A stretch of 64,000 bases of DNA, from contig JANQPQ010000056.1 in assembly GCA_028285445.1 (NCBI GenBank), forward strand, positions 248,001-312,000, given 5' to 3'. This DNA is from Cyclobacteriaceae bacterium (GTDB taxonomy: Bacteria; Bacteroidota; Bacteroidia; Cytophagales; Cyclobacteriaceae). The position numbers were made by a program, and so were the translations under genes. Of this stretch, positions 32,839 to 42,438 are shown piece after piece. The notes beneath the pieces were generated by a model, which was not told the origin of the DNA, made no database searches, and worked only from the letters and a program-made list of their open reading frames with translations. Within the stretch, counting starts at the first letter, position 1; each line of letters opens with the position of its first letter.

Positions 32839-34482
32839 ATGAAGACTTACCTCAGCCTATTGCTAGTCGCTATTTGTAACCTCTGCATTAGCCAGTCGAA
32901 GAAGCACCAAATTGATTCCATTCTAAAAAGTATTCCCGGATTGGGTAAGGGACCTGGCCTTACTGTAGGGGTGGTTGCAAATGGCGAGAAAATCTACCAC
33001 GGCAATCAGGGTTGGATGAATCTCGAATACGGATTGTCATTCAACGACTCCACAGTTTTCGGACTGGCTTCTGTAACGAAGCAGTTTACCTCAGCCTGTA
33101 TCGCCATATTGGAACGGCAAGGCAAACTATCCATATACGATGACATTAGAGACTACATTCCTGAATTACAATTCTATGGAGACACCATCCAGATAAGACA
33201 TCTCCTGAATCACAGCAGTGGCATACGCAACCATAACGTATTACTTAGTCTTTCCGGGTTTGATTTTACGCACCAAGGCTATACGAATGAGAGCATTGAG
33301 CAACTTATGTTTAAGCAACGCGGTGTAAATAACAAGCCTGGAGATAAGATGCTCTACAGCAACACCAATTACGTATTGCTAGCCTTGTTGGTAAAAAGAG
33401 TTTCCGGCCTACCCATTCATACTTTTGCCGAGCGAAACCTATTTGAGCCCTTGGGCATGTCCAATAGTTTTTATTTCAGTGATCTAAACAGAGTAGTATC
33501 TAATCGAGCCTATGGGTACTACCCTAGCAGAGAAGGATTTAAACAAAAAAGATCAGTTACGCTATGTGTAGGGGCTGGTGGCATGGCAACTACCATGAAT
33601 GATATGGCGAAATGGTCCCGGGTATTTCTTGATCCCAGTCACAAATTCGCTTACCTGGCCAAATTTATTTCTGAACTAGACACACTCAACAATGGTGCTC
33701 CAATGAAGCACGCTCGCGGGATGTTTGTTTCAGAATACAAAGGCGTAAAAACTATCAATCACAGTGGCCGTGATGTTGGTATGCGTTCACAGTTTATATG
33801 CGTACCTAAGTTAAACCTGGCTATCGTTGTATACGCCAATAGCCCGCAAATCAATGCTGTTGAAGTTTCATATCAAATTCTTGACCTCTGGCTGCCAGAA
33901 GTGGCAATTTTGAATATGCCATCTTCAAAGACACCTACCTACAGTACGCATAAACTTCACAAGTTCACGGGAGTCTACCAGGAGATGAATAGCGACATGC
34001 GTATGGTTGTGACTGCCAGAAATGATACACTATATGCGCAAAGCAGTTTTGGCAAATTTCCTGTGCCACTAAAAGCACAATCGGCATCAGTTTTTTCGCG
34101 AATTGAAAACTCTTCAGTGAGGTATATATTTAGTGAAGGTAGTTCCCCGGAATCAGATCTGATGGTTGATTTTGGTGGAGCAATTTTCTACCTCGAAAGA
34201 ATTACTCTTAATGATAAACCAAACACCAATCTAAGCGAATTTGCTGGCACTTATTATTCCTCTGAGTTAGACGTTACTTATGAGCTTGTGTATAACAAAA
34301 ACCAGCTTACTCTTAACTACAGGAACAATGAAGGTCTCATTCTTACTGAAGGTGAAAAAGATGTTTTTGGAGCCAATAGAAGAACGAAATATACCTTCCA
34401 TAGAGACAAGCACAATAGCATTCACTCATTTGTTGTCGCTTCTGAAGGAACGGTAAAAGGAATTGTGTTTCAAAAGCAATGA
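32839..34482 (+). CDS. Secreted serine hydrolase of the beta-lactamase fold
   Basis: 547 residues with a signal peptide (about 1-19). All three motifs of the class C beta-lactamase/DD-peptidase fold are intact: Ser78-Val-Thr-Lys81, Tyr173-Ser-Asn175 and His308-Ser-Gly. LNHSSGIRNH and PLGMSNSFY are family blocks. Two beta-rich segments fill the C-terminal 200 residues. This is a more canonical set than in the paralogue-like protein at 7841, whose second motif is YSG. The probable role is peptidase, esterase or cell-wall turnover. Confidence 0.9.
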   Translation: MKTYLSLLLVAICNLCISQSKKHQIDSILKSIPGLGKGPGLTVGVVANGEKIYHGNQGWMNLEYGLSFNDSTVFGLASVTKQFTSACIAILERQGKLSIYDDIRDYIPELQFYGDTIQIRHLLNHSSGIRNHNVLLSLSGFDFTHQGYTNESIEQLMFKQRGVNNKPGDKMLYSNTNYVLLALLVKRVSGLPIHTFAERNLFEPLGMSNSFYFSDLNRVVSNRAYGYYPSREGFKQKRSVTLCVGAGGMATTMNDMAKWSRVFLDPSHKFAYLAKFISELDTLNNGAPMKHARGMFVSEYKGVKTINHSGRDVGMRSQFICVPKLNLAIVVYANSPQINAVEVSYQILDLWLPEVAILNMPSSKTPTYSTHKLHKFTGVYQEMNSDMRMVVTARNDTLYAQSSFGKFPVPLKAQSASVFSRIENSSVRYIFSEGSSPESDLMVDFGGAIFYLERITLNDKPNTNLSEFAGTYYSSELDVTYELVYNKNQLTLNYRNNEGLILTEGEKDVFGANRRTKYTFHRDKHNSIHSFVVASEGTVKGIVFQKQ

Positions 34483-34539
34483 ACATTAACTGAACAGCAT
34501 CTTGTATGTAACTAATAAGGTAGTTTAAACTGTAATCCT

Positions 34540-35157
34540 ATGGGCATTTATAACAAATACCTCCTCCCGAAAATCATTGATTGGACTTGTAGCAAAAAAC
34601 CAAATATGAAGCAAAGGGAGAAAATTGTTCCGGAAGCCTTTGGTAATGTTTTGGAAATTGGGATCGGTTCCGGCTTAAATATGTCCTTTTATGACAAGGG
34701 CAAAGTAAAGAGCTTAACCGGAATTGACCCTTCGAACGAGATTTGGAACAAAAACCAAATAGATACCACTAACCTGCCGTTTGAATTCCAATTTGTACAA
34801 GCATTTGCCGAAGAAATACCAGCTGATAATAATGCCTACGATTCCGCAGTGGTTACTTATACGCTTTGTTCAATTCCTGATCTCGCAAGCGCTTTTGAAG
34901 AACTACGAAGAGTAATTAAGCCTGGCGGAGTACTACTTTTTTGCGAACACGGGAAAGCCCCCGACAAGGCAGTTGAAAAATGGCAAAACTTTGTAAACCC
35001 GCTGTGGAAGAAGCTTGGCGGAGGTTGCAACCTAAACCGCGATATTCCTGACCTTATCCTGCAAAACGGATTTAAGATTCAACAAATGGATACCATGTAT
35101 ATCCCCGGATGGAAGCCAGCGTCATTTAATTTCTGGGGTAGAGCTGTAACTGACTAA
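34540..35157 (+). CDS. Class I SAM-dependent methyltransferase, METTL7/UbiE-like
   Basis: 205 residues. VLEIGIGSGLN (Gly41 region) is the SAM-binding motif I, TGIDPSNEI the acidic-loop motif II, and TYTLCSIPDLASAFEELRRVIKPGG covers motifs III/IV (two adjacent pieces). CEHGKAPD and WKKLGGGCNLNRD are typical of the METTL7-type group, whose members methylate thiols or small lipophilic substrates. Cytoplasmic. It sits alone between the serine hydrolase and the SDR, with short gaps. Confidence 0.87.
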   Translation: MGIYNKYLLPKIIDWTCSKKPNMKQREKIVPEAFGNVLEIGIGSGLNMSFYDKGKVKSLTGIDPSNEIWNKNQIDTTNLPFEFQFVQAFAEEIPADNNAYDSAVVTYTLCSIPDLASAFEELRRVIKPGGVLLFCEHGKAPDKAVEKWQNFVNPLWKKLGGGCNLNRDIPDLILQNGFKIQQMDTMYIPGWKPASFNFWGRAVTD

Positions 35158-35285
35158 AGTCAGCCGACGGTCGCCAATCTATCATATTCCAAAAAACAGT
35201 TACAACATCCTGAGATTTGGCTACATCTATTAATTAGAAGCCCGTCAAATTTGTGTTATCACTTTAAAACTTAAAGCAAGTAGAT

Positions 35286-36047
35286 ATGACACAAAGAAAA
35301 ATAGCAATTATCACTGGTGGCAGTCGTGGTATAGGAAGAGACATAGCCATCAACGTTGCCAGGAAAGGCCTTGACGTGGTTATCACATACCACTCCAACC
35401 AAGACGCTGCAGAGGAAGTTTGCGCTGAAGTTCGAAAGATAGGCTCCAATGTAAAAGCCTTGCAATTGGATAGTAGTAATGTAGCATCATTCAGCAATTT
35501 CTATCAGAAGCTAACTGAATACCTAAACGCTCAATATGGGGAAGCTAAGTTTGATTATCTCATTAATAATGCAGGAACTGGCCTTTACAAATCTTACGAA
35601 GACACAACAGAAGAAGATTTTGACGAGATGATGAATATTCATTTCAAAGGAGTGTACTTCCTTACTCAAAATGCGCTAACCTTCTTAAATGATGGTGGTG
35701 GCATTATTAACATTTCTTCGGGGTTAGCTAGATTTACCTTCCCTAACTGCTCGGCTTATGCTTCTATGAAGGGCGCGGTTGAGGTATTTACCCGGTATCT
35801 TGCGAAGGAGCTTGGGCCTCGGGGCATCACCGCAAATGTGGTAGCACCTGGTGCAGTGGCCACTGATTTCGGCGGTGGCGGCAATAGAACAGATGAGCAA
35901 AGAAGGCAGATGATCTCAAGCCTTACCGCCCTTGGCAGGGTTGGCGAGGCCGAAGATATTGGCAGTGTAGTAGCCTTTCTTTGTACACACGATGCCCACT
36001 GGCTTAATGGCCAAAGAATGGAAGCATCAGGAGGGACAATGCTATAA
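35286..36047 (+). CDS. Short-chain dehydrogenase/reductase
   Basis: 253 residues. TGGSRGIG (about 10-17) binds NAD(P), NNAGTG stabilises the fold, Ser144/Ser145 are in NISSG, and Tyr158 and Lys162 form YASMK, so the catalytic set is complete. GPRGITANVVAPGAVATDF is the usual late block. It should reduce a carbonyl or oxidise an alcohol. Two bases separate it from the AraC gene downstream, an arrangement common when the regulator responds to the enzyme's substrate. Confidence 0.93.
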   Translation: MTQRKIAIITGGSRGIGRDIAINVARKGLDVVITYHSNQDAAEEVCAEVRKIGSNVKALQLDSSNVASFSNFYQKLTEYLNAQYGEAKFDYLINNAGTGLYKSYEDTTEEDFDEMMNIHFKGVYFLTQNALTFLNDGGGIINISSGLARFTFPNCSAYASMKGAVEVFTRYLAKELGPRGITANVVAPGAVATDFGGGGNRTDEQRRQMISSLTALGRVGEAEDIGSVVAFLCTHDAHWLNGQRMEASGGTML

Positions 36048-36049
36048 GA

Positions 36050-36955
36050 ATGCATCATATTAATACAATCAGCGATTACCATCAACTAGCGGGTCTTCCA
36101 AAACCGGAGCACCCGCTGGTAAGTTTGGTTGATTATAGCCTTGTAGATTATCAGGTCGAGTCAAAAGAGCTCTCTATACTGCAAGGAAATTACTCCATCG
36201 CTCTTAAGAGAGGGGTACAAGGTAAGATGAGGTACGGACAACAGCCTTATGATTTTGATGAGGGCCTGATGGCTTTCGTTGCGCCCGGTCAAGTAATAAA
36301 TATTACAGTAGAAAATCAGCCACATGAGAAGCCTACCGGTTGGATACTCATCATCAATCCGGATTTCCTCTGGGGAACGTCGCTCGCCCGGAAGATTAAG
36401 AAATATGAGTTTTTTGGTTATCAGGTGAGCGAGGCCCTATTTCTGTCAGAAAAAGAGGAGAAACTTATGGTAGAGGTAATGATGAAGATCCGGGATGAAT
36501 ATCACAGCAACATCGATAAGTTCAGCCAAAATATAATTATCTCGCAAATCGAGGTCTTACTCAACTATGCTGAGCGATTTTACCAGCGGCAGTTTATCAC
36601 CAGGAAAATTTCTAACCACGAGATACTTGGTAGACTGGAGACGCTTCTAAATGAATATTTTGCCAGCGATGATTTGCCAATACAAGGCCTGCCTGATGTC
36701 CAGGGCATTGCGGATCAGCTCAATGTTTCACCCAATTATCTCAGCAGCCTGCTGAAAGTGCTTACTGGCCAAAACACCCAGCAGCATATCCACGAAAGGC
36801 TAATAGAAATGGCTAAAGAAAAACTTTCTACCACTCAACTATCGGTGAGCGAAATAGCCTTTAGCCTGGGCTTTGAGCACTCACAATCGTTTAGTAGGCT
36901 ATTCAAGAAGAAAACAAAGCTGTCTCCCTTGCAGTTCAGGCAGTCTTTTAACTAA
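36050..36955 (+). CDS. AraC-family transcriptional regulator
   Basis: 301 residues. The N-terminal half (about 15-165) looks like a cupin-type sensor, and the C-terminal double helix-turn-helix (about 195-300) includes GIADQLNVSPNYLSSLLK and SVSEIAFSLGFEHSQSFSRL, ending SPLQFR. It lies 2 bases behind the SDR gene, so the two are co-transcribed; the regulator probably controls this pair. Confidence 0.92.
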   Translation: MHHINTISDYHQLAGLPKPEHPLVSLVDYSLVDYQVESKELSILQGNYSIALKRGVQGKMRYGQQPYDFDEGLMAFVAPGQVINITVENQPHEKPTGWILIINPDFLWGTSLARKIKKYEFFGYQVSEALFLSEKEEKLMVEVMMKIRDEYHSNIDKFSQNIIISQIEVLLNYAERFYQRQFITRKISNHEILGRLETLLNEYFASDDLPIQGLPDVQGIADQLNVSPNYLSSLLKVLTGQNTQQHIHERLIEMAKEKLSTTQLSVSEIAFSLGFEHSQSFSRLFKKKTKLSPLQFRQSFN

Positions 36956-37002
36956 GCCCGCTAGCCCTATTGAATTACCCCAACCGCTCGCAGTAGATTG
37001 TT

Positions 37003-37055
37003 TTGACAGTACAGTAATAATGGAATAGTTTAGGGCATTATTATTCTAACTATTC
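37003..37055 (+). promoter_or_regulatory. Promoter and dyad operator before the M16 peptidase
   Basis: TTG at 37003-37005, 20-base spacer, TAGTTTAG at 37026-37033, the same box and spacing as at 801-831. GAATAGTT (37023-37030, overlapping the -7 box) is complementary to AACTATTC (37048-37055), a perfect 8-base dyad. AATAATG (37016-37022) pairs with CATTATT (37036-37042) and interleaves with it. Confidence 0.55.
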
Positions 37056-37088
37056 TAAGTATCATCTACATCATCAACTATCACCATC

Positions 37089-39932
37089 ATGCGAAAAGCT
37101 TCAATTTACTTACTGTTTCTGGGTCTAGTGGCATGTCAAACTGCAGTTGAAAAACAGCCCGCTGAGGAAGTTAGTTTTAACATTGAGTTTGAGAAAATAG
37201 AACTGGAAAATGGTTTGGACGTCGTCTTCCACATCGACCGCTCTGACCCGGTGGTGGCCGTTGCACTGACAGCGCATGTTGGCTCGGCCCGGGAAAAAGC
37301 AGGCAGAACTGGCTTCGCACACTTGTTTGAGCATTTGCTATTTCTTGAATCCGAAAACCTGGGTAAAGGCGGACTGGATAAAATGAGTGCTCGTATCGGT
37401 GGCTCCGGAGCCAATGGCTCTACCTCACGAGATCGAACTAATTATTTTCAAACCGTTCCAAAAGATGCCTTGGAGAAAATGATTTGGGCCGAAGCCGATA
37501 AACTGGGCTGGTTTATCAATACTGTTACAGACCCGGTTCTAGCGAAAGAAAAGCAAGTAGTAAAGAATGAAAAAAGGCAAGGTGTTGACAACCAACCCTA
37601 TGGTCATACTGGCTATGTTATTTCAAAGCACATGTATCCGGAAGATCATCCCTATAACTGGCAGGTAATTGGATCATTAGAAGATTTGCAGAATGCCACC
37701 CTTGAAGATGTGAGAGAGTTCTTTACTAAATGGTATACCCCCAATAACACCACCTTGGTTGTTTCCGGAGATTTTGATTTAGAGCAGGCCAAAGCCTGGG
37801 TTAGAAAATATTTTGATGAGATTAGCAGCGGCGACCCTATCACACCTCTTGCCAAAAGGGCCGGAGAAGTTGATGAGATCAAAAAACTATACCACGAAGA
37901 TAATTTTGCCAGGTTACCAGAGCTTACCATGGCTTGGCCAACTGTAGAGCTGTACCACCCGGATTCATACCCTTTGAATGTGCTAACTAACTACTTGTCT
38001 CAGGGAAAATCGGCCCCGCTATACCAGGTATTGGTAGAAGACAAGCAATTAACATCCCGTGTAACCATGTTCAACTGGTCATCAGAGTTGGCCGGGCAAT
38101 CGCACATAGTGGTAAGAGCTTTTGAAGAGAAGGATTTGGATGAAGTACAAACCGCCGTTGAAGAAGCTCTCGCGAAATTTGAAGCCGAGGGTATTTCAGA
38201 AAAAGATCTGAATCGAATAAAGGCTGGGCAGGAAACACAATTTTACAATAGTCTAGCAAGTGTACTAGGTAAAGGTTTTCAGCTTGCCCAGTACAACATC
38301 TTCGCAAATGATCCGGGATTTGTTAATCAGGACATCAAGAACATTCTGGATGTAACTACGGAAGATGTTATGCGGGTCTACGAGCAATATTACAAAGGCA
38401 AGAATTTTATTGCTACCAGCTTTGTACCTAGAGGTCGCATTGAGCTAGCCTTGGAGGGCTCGGAAAAGGCAGAAGTAGTGGAAGAACAAATCGTGCAGGG
38501 GGCAGAAGAGCAGTTTGATGCCTCAATAGCAGCAAGCTATGAGCCTACCCCTTCCACTTTTGACAGAAGCACTGAACCTCCCTATGGGGAATCACCAGAT
38601 GTGGTTGTGCCTACCGTTTGGGAAGATCAACTAGAGAATGGGCTGAAGGTATACGGTATTGAATCTAACGAAGTACCGTTGGTGCGCTTCAATCTGGTTA
38701 TTGATGGGGGTCTTATCCTGGAGGACATTCAGAAGGTTGGTGTCTCCAATTTACTTGCTATGATGCTTACCAAAGGTACCGCCAACAAAACCCCGCAGGA
38801 GTTGGAAGAGGCCATTCAGCAGCTTGGAGCCACAATTAATGTAAATGCCCAGCAGGAGTCAATCGTTATTTCAGGAAACACCCTGGCCAAGAATTACGAA
38901 GCAACTATAGCGCTGATGAACGAAATATTGCTTGAGCCTCGATGGGATCAAACGGAATTTAACTTGGCCACACAGCAGGTTATCAGCCAAATACAGCAGC
39001 AGGAAGCAAGTCCTAATACGGTGGCTCAGAATGCTTACAATATTCTCATATATGGTAAAGATAATATCCGCTCAAAGAATCGCCTGGGGTCACGAGAATC
39101 GGTGGAAAGCATAACTATGGAAGATCTGAAAAGCTATTATGAGAATTACTTCTCTCCAACCGTGGCCAAAATGCATGTGGTAGGCGCAAAGGACAAGTCT
39201 GCAATTATGGCATCGTTAAGCGGGTTGCAAACTAACTGGCAACAAAAAGAGGTTAACATCCCCGAACCCCAAAATATAGCAACTCTTACCGAATCAAAGG
39301 TTTACTTCTACGATGTTCCCGATGCTAAGCAATCAGTATTGAGAATTGGATACCCGGCAATGGCCCAAACTGACCCTGGTTACTATGAAGGCGTGGTTGC
39401 CAACTATATCCTTGGCGGTGGTGGCTTTGCTTCACAGCTTACCCAACAACTACGCGAAGGCAAAGGATATACCTACGGGATAGGTTCAGGTTTTTCCGGA
39501 TCTAAATCAACCGGCCCCTTCACCATATCTAGTGGTGTAAGAACCAATGTTACACTCGAATCAACCCTTCTAATCAAAGATATATTGGAGAACTACGGGC
39601 CAACCTATAGCGACAAGGACCTGGAGACTACCAAAGGATTCTTGATAAAAAGTAATGCAAGAGCTTTCGAAACGGCTTTCGCAAAGCTAAGGATGCTACA
39701 AAACATAAGTAATTACAGTTGGGATTACGATTATGTTAAGCAAAGGGAGCAGGTTGTGAAAGGTATGACAGTGGATCGCATCAAGGAGCTATCTGGAATG
39801 TATTTCGATCCTGATAAGATGATATGGCTGGTTGTTGGCGACGCCAAAACCCAGCTAGCAAGAATGAATGAATTAGGCTATGGCGATGCAATTCTGATTA
39901 ATGACTCCAGCGTAGAAAGTAACGACGATTAA
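37089..39932 (+). CDS. Two-domain M16 zinc peptidase, lipoprotein
   Basis: 947 residues. The signal LVAC is a lipobox. The first M16 domain has the inverted zinc motif HLFEH (His78, Glu81, His82), with the downstream Glu in the 130-160 region. The second M16 half (about 510-930) lacks HxxEH but keeps GLKVYGIESNEVPLVRF and the R-Y-type C-terminal block GKGYTYGIGSGF. This is the active/inactive arrangement known from pitrilysin-like and PqqL-type periplasmic enzymes, which degrade short peptides trapped in a chamber. The upstream promoter overlaps a dyad. Confidence 0.94.
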   Translation: MRKASIYLLFLGLVACQTAVEKQPAEEVSFNIEFEKIELENGLDVVFHIDRSDPVVAVALTAHVGSAREKAGRTGFAHLFEHLLFLESENLGKGGLDKMSARIGGSGANGSTSRDRTNYFQTVPKDALEKMIWAEADKLGWFINTVTDPVLAKEKQVVKNEKRQGVDNQPYGHTGYVISKHMYPEDHPYNWQVIGSLEDLQNATLEDVREFFTKWYTPNNTTLVVSGDFDLEQAKAWVRKYFDEISSGDPITPLAKRAGEVDEIKKLYHEDNFARLPELTMAWPTVELYHPDSYPLNVLTNYLSQGKSAPLYQVLVEDKQLTSRVTMFNWSSELAGQSHIVVRAFEEKDLDEVQTAVEEALAKFEAEGISEKDLNRIKAGQETQFYNSLASVLGKGFQLAQYNIFANDPGFVNQDIKNILDVTTEDVMRVYEQYYKGKNFIATSFVPRGRIELALEGSEKAEVVEEQIVQGAEEQFDASIAASYEPTPSTFDRSTEPPYGESPDVVVPTVWEDQLENGLKVYGIESNEVPLVRFNLVIDGGLILEDIQKVGVSNLLAMMLTKGTANKTPQELEEAIQQLGATINVNAQQESIVISGNTLAKNYEATIALMNEILLEPRWDQTEFNLATQQVISQIQQQEASPNTVAQNAYNILIYGKDNIRSKNRLGSRESVESITMEDLKSYYENYFSPTVAKMHVVGAKDKSAIMASLSGLQTNWQQKEVNIPEPQNIATLTESKVYFYDVPDAKQSVLRIGYPAMAQTDPGYYEGVVANYILGGGGFASQLTQQLREGKGYTYGIGSGFSGSKSTGPFTISSGVRTNVTLESTLLIKDILENYGPTYSDKDLETTKGFLIKSNARAFETAFAKLRMLQNISNYSWDYDYVKQREQVVKGMTVDRIKELSGMYFDPDKMIWLVVGDAKTQLARMNELGYGDAILINDSSVESNDD

Positions 39933-39951
39933 CTATTATTAGCTTACGCAT

Positions 39952-40344
39952 CTAAGTATACAAGCCTAACAATATCAGGACATTCACCGGTACACCTACT
40001 AATCCAGGTAGCATTCTGATTAATTCTATCGGATATCTACCGACGACGATCAGGAAGAGCAGGGTGATACTTATCCACAAAAAGCTAATGTATTCCATCA
40101 AATCAGTACTGGGATGGATGCTGTTGCTTCCAGTGAGTATGAGGGCTGCCCCGGAGGAAAGCAACACCACGCTACCCACATGCCAGAACCAAGTTAGAAA
40201 TAGCTTATCCTGACGGCCAGAGTTTTGGGTGGAATTTAGCGCAGAGGGGTCGATAGCATTCACGGTCCATTTGTGACCAAGAATAGTATGCGCAAGGCCC
40301 CCAATTAGCGCGATTATACCAGCAGCTAAGAAGTATCCATTCAT
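39952..40344 (-). CDS. Four-helix small membrane protein, unknown
   Basis: 130 residues from the ATG at 40344; an upstream in-frame ATG would add 12 residues without membrane character. Hydrophobic stretches at about 4-22, 48-68, 82-105 and 108-128. GGLAHTILGHKW near the first helix and WFWHVGSVVLLSSG in the second contain histidines within the membrane. The function is unknown. It is convergent with the M16 peptidase gene (19 bases) and precedes the protease gene on the minus strand. Confidence 0.6.
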   Translation of the reverse strand: MNGYFLAAGIIALIGGLAHTILGHKWTVNAIDPSALNSTQNSGRQDKLFLTWFWHVGSVVLLSSGAALILTGSNSIHPSTDLMEYISFLWISITLLFLIVVGRYPIELIRMLPGLVGVPVNVLILLGLYT

Positions 40345-40439
40345 GGCTCCGCGGTGGTTAGCAAAGCCACAAAAATGCAAATAGCAGATCTCTGGATGGT
40401 TAATGATTATAATCGTAACCTGGATATTTTGTACCTCTG

Positions 40440-41534
40440 CTACATCTTCTTGGCCTCGAAAGCCAGGTGCTTACCCTGAATGTCAAATTTAATTGTGAAC
40501 AACTGCCCGGTATCTAGTTTAGCAAAATCACTTTTGAAATCTTGAAGAGATTGATATTCCTGGCCGTTGAAGCTGACAAGATAAGATGGAGGCTTGAACA
40601 TCACATGCCTGAATTCCTGCGGGACTCGAGGGTCAGCCTTCCCCCCTATTCTTATTTTGTTTCCTTCCTGCATTAACATCAAACCCAAGCCGGGCAAAGG
40701 GCCTCCCTGCGGCCTTCCGGTAATTACTCTTCTACCCTCAGGGTTTTGCTGGTTTTGGCTTTTGCTAAGGGCCAATTTCTCAGATGGGTTCTGCATGGTA
40801 GCATTTATCCACTGCTGGTAAGTGGAAACACGAGTATAGAATTCCCGAGCTCCATAGGTACCAGGTCCATTTTTGCCAGGCTTGCCTGCCGAGCTAACAC
40901 CCGCAATTAGCGATTTGCCGTTGACCACTACAAATGCCGGCCCACCGCTATCACCCGGGCCGGCGGTACCCTCCAGTTCAGTACCCTCCGAAATGTCATC
41001 AAAATCAAATATGATTTTGTCGTCAGAAACGGCATCAATTATATTCGTTGCCCCCCTTCTCTGCCCATCTGCTACCCACTCCCCGCCAAGGCCTGTTCTT
41101 GTATCTCCATGCCCCACCAGAATAATGTTCTTACCTGCCTCATCGTTATTGCTGTAAAGTGCTACAGGGTTGATATTTGAAACAGGCTCAGCCAAGTAGA
41201 GGAGGCTTATGTCAGCTCCGGACATTGGTTGGAAATTGGGGTGTATAAAAACCTTATCAACTCTTATTCCTTCGGATGAACCTTGGAAATAAACCTGCAA
41301 ATTCTCACCTTCACGATTATACATGCCCCTCGCCACATGAGCGGCAGTAAGTACCCAACGGGAGTCAATAAGTGTACCATCACCACCCCGCTTACCAACC
41401 TTACAAACTGATGGGAAATTAGCTCCGAGATCAAGATAGGCCTGATCGGACTTATCATGTCGCCTTACTATATCAAAAGAAAAAATGAAAATAACTCCTG
41501 GAACTACCAGCCATCTCAATCGCGTAGATATCAT
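40440..41534 (-). CDS. Trypsin-like (S1) serine protease with C-terminal extension
   Basis: 364 residues from the ATG at 41534 (an upstream TTG start is less likely). The triad is visible: His66 in LTAAHVA, Asp108 in GADISLLYL and Ser196 in GPGDSGGP. A hydrophobic segment (about 6-22) may be a signal anchor or signal peptide. Residues about 235-364 form an extra domain rich in Gly, Pro and Lys, with a beta-rich end. The S1 fold is rarer in Bacteroidota than HtrA-type (S1C). It is convergent with no gene, and a LytTR gene begins divergently at 41637. Confidence 0.87.
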   Translation of the reverse strand: MISTRLRWLVVPGVIFIFSFDIVRRHDKSDQAYLDLGANFPSVCKVGKRGGDGTLIDSRWVLTAAHVARGMYNREGENLQVYFQGSSEGIRVDKVFIHPNFQPMSGADISLLYLAEPVSNINPVALYSNNDEAGKNIILVGHGDTRTGLGGEWVADGQRRGATNIIDAVSDDKIIFDFDDISEGTELEGTAGPGDSGGPAFVVVNGKSLIAGVSSAGKPGKNGPGTYGAREFYTRVSTYQQWINATMQNPSEKLALSKSQNQQNPEGRRVITGRPQGGPLPGLGLMLMQEGNKIRIGGKADPRVPQEFRHVMFKPPSYLVSFNGQEYQSLQDFKSDFAKLDTGQLFTIKFDIQGKHLAFEAKKM

Positions 41535-41636
41535 GAACAAAAAATGTTTATTTGCTATTTACTCCTCCGAAAGGTTAATGGATGTGCCTGCGGGACATAA
41601 ATCTGAAAATTGTGTGCTAACACCTGATCTACTGGG

Positions 41637-42410
41637 ATGAAATTGAAGATAGTTTTACGAATTGGTGCGCAAATACTGCTGGCGGGGTTGCTATTCTATG
41701 GAATAGTCGGCGCCACACCAGAGCTGAAATTACTCTTTGTCATACTAATGCTCATAAACGTCGTGGCTATCTCCTGTAGCACCTTAATCACTTCTTCCTT
41801 AGGTTATCACAAGTTGTTAGTCAGCGCCAGCCTCAACATTGCTATTGCGCTATTATTCTTTCTGGCCGGATTATACCTGACCGAATTACTTACCTACGAA
41901 GTAATTGAAGAAATTTCAAAAGACGGCTCAGACCCCTCGGCTCGAGTCGTTAAAGCCCGACTTGTTTCCTTTGGCGGTATCCAATTTCTGCTTATATACC
42001 TTGTGCACGCCCTATTGTCGTACCTGGATTTCGTGGAGTTGCGATTGCCCGGAACTACTGCTGAATCACCCGAATTTTCTCCCGGTTTATTCTCGGTTAG
42101 GGTTGGCAAGAAACTACACTTAATACCTTTTTCGGAAGTAAGCTTTATTGAAGCCTCAGGCAATTACATCGATATACACTGTAATGCAAAAAAATACTCC
42201 GCCCGACTTACGCTGCAAGAATTTTCTGACAAGGCTCATGCCGAAAACCTCGTTAGAATACACCGCTCTTTCATCGTCAATATTTCAGAATTAAGTGAAC
42301 TTGAGGGCACCAATGATGGGTACCTGGCCGTGCTCAAAACAGGACAAAAAATCAAAGTAGGCAAACAATATAAGCCTGCTCTTTTTCAAAGGTTAGGCAT
42401 TAGTGTGTGA
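41637..42410 (+). CDS. Membrane-anchored LytTR transcriptional regulator
   Basis: 257 residues. Helices at about 10-30, 33-52, 58-85 and 105-130 are hydrophobic, so the N-terminal half lies in the membrane. The LytTR DNA-binding domain (about 150-257) is shown by VGKKLHLIPFSEVSFIEASG, then NYIDIHC, RIHRSFIVN and LKTGQKIKVGKQYK. No receiver domain is present, so it is not a classic response regulator; a membrane signal may be sensed directly. It is convergent with the FtsX permease gene. Confidence 0.88.
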   Translation: MKLKIVLRIGAQILLAGLLFYGIVGATPELKLLFVILMLINVVAISCSTLITSSLGYHKLLVSASLNIAIALLFFLAGLYLTELLTYEVIEEISKDGSDPSARVVKARLVSFGGIQFLLIYLVHALLSYLDFVELRLPGTTAESPEFSPGLFSVRVGKKLHLIPFSEVSFIEASGNYIDIHCNAKKYSARLTLQEFSDKAHAENLVRIHRSFIVNISELSELEGTNDGYLAVLKTGQKIKVGKQYKPALFQRLGISV

Positions 42411-42438
42411 TGGTAAGGACAAGATTGCCAAATCTCAT

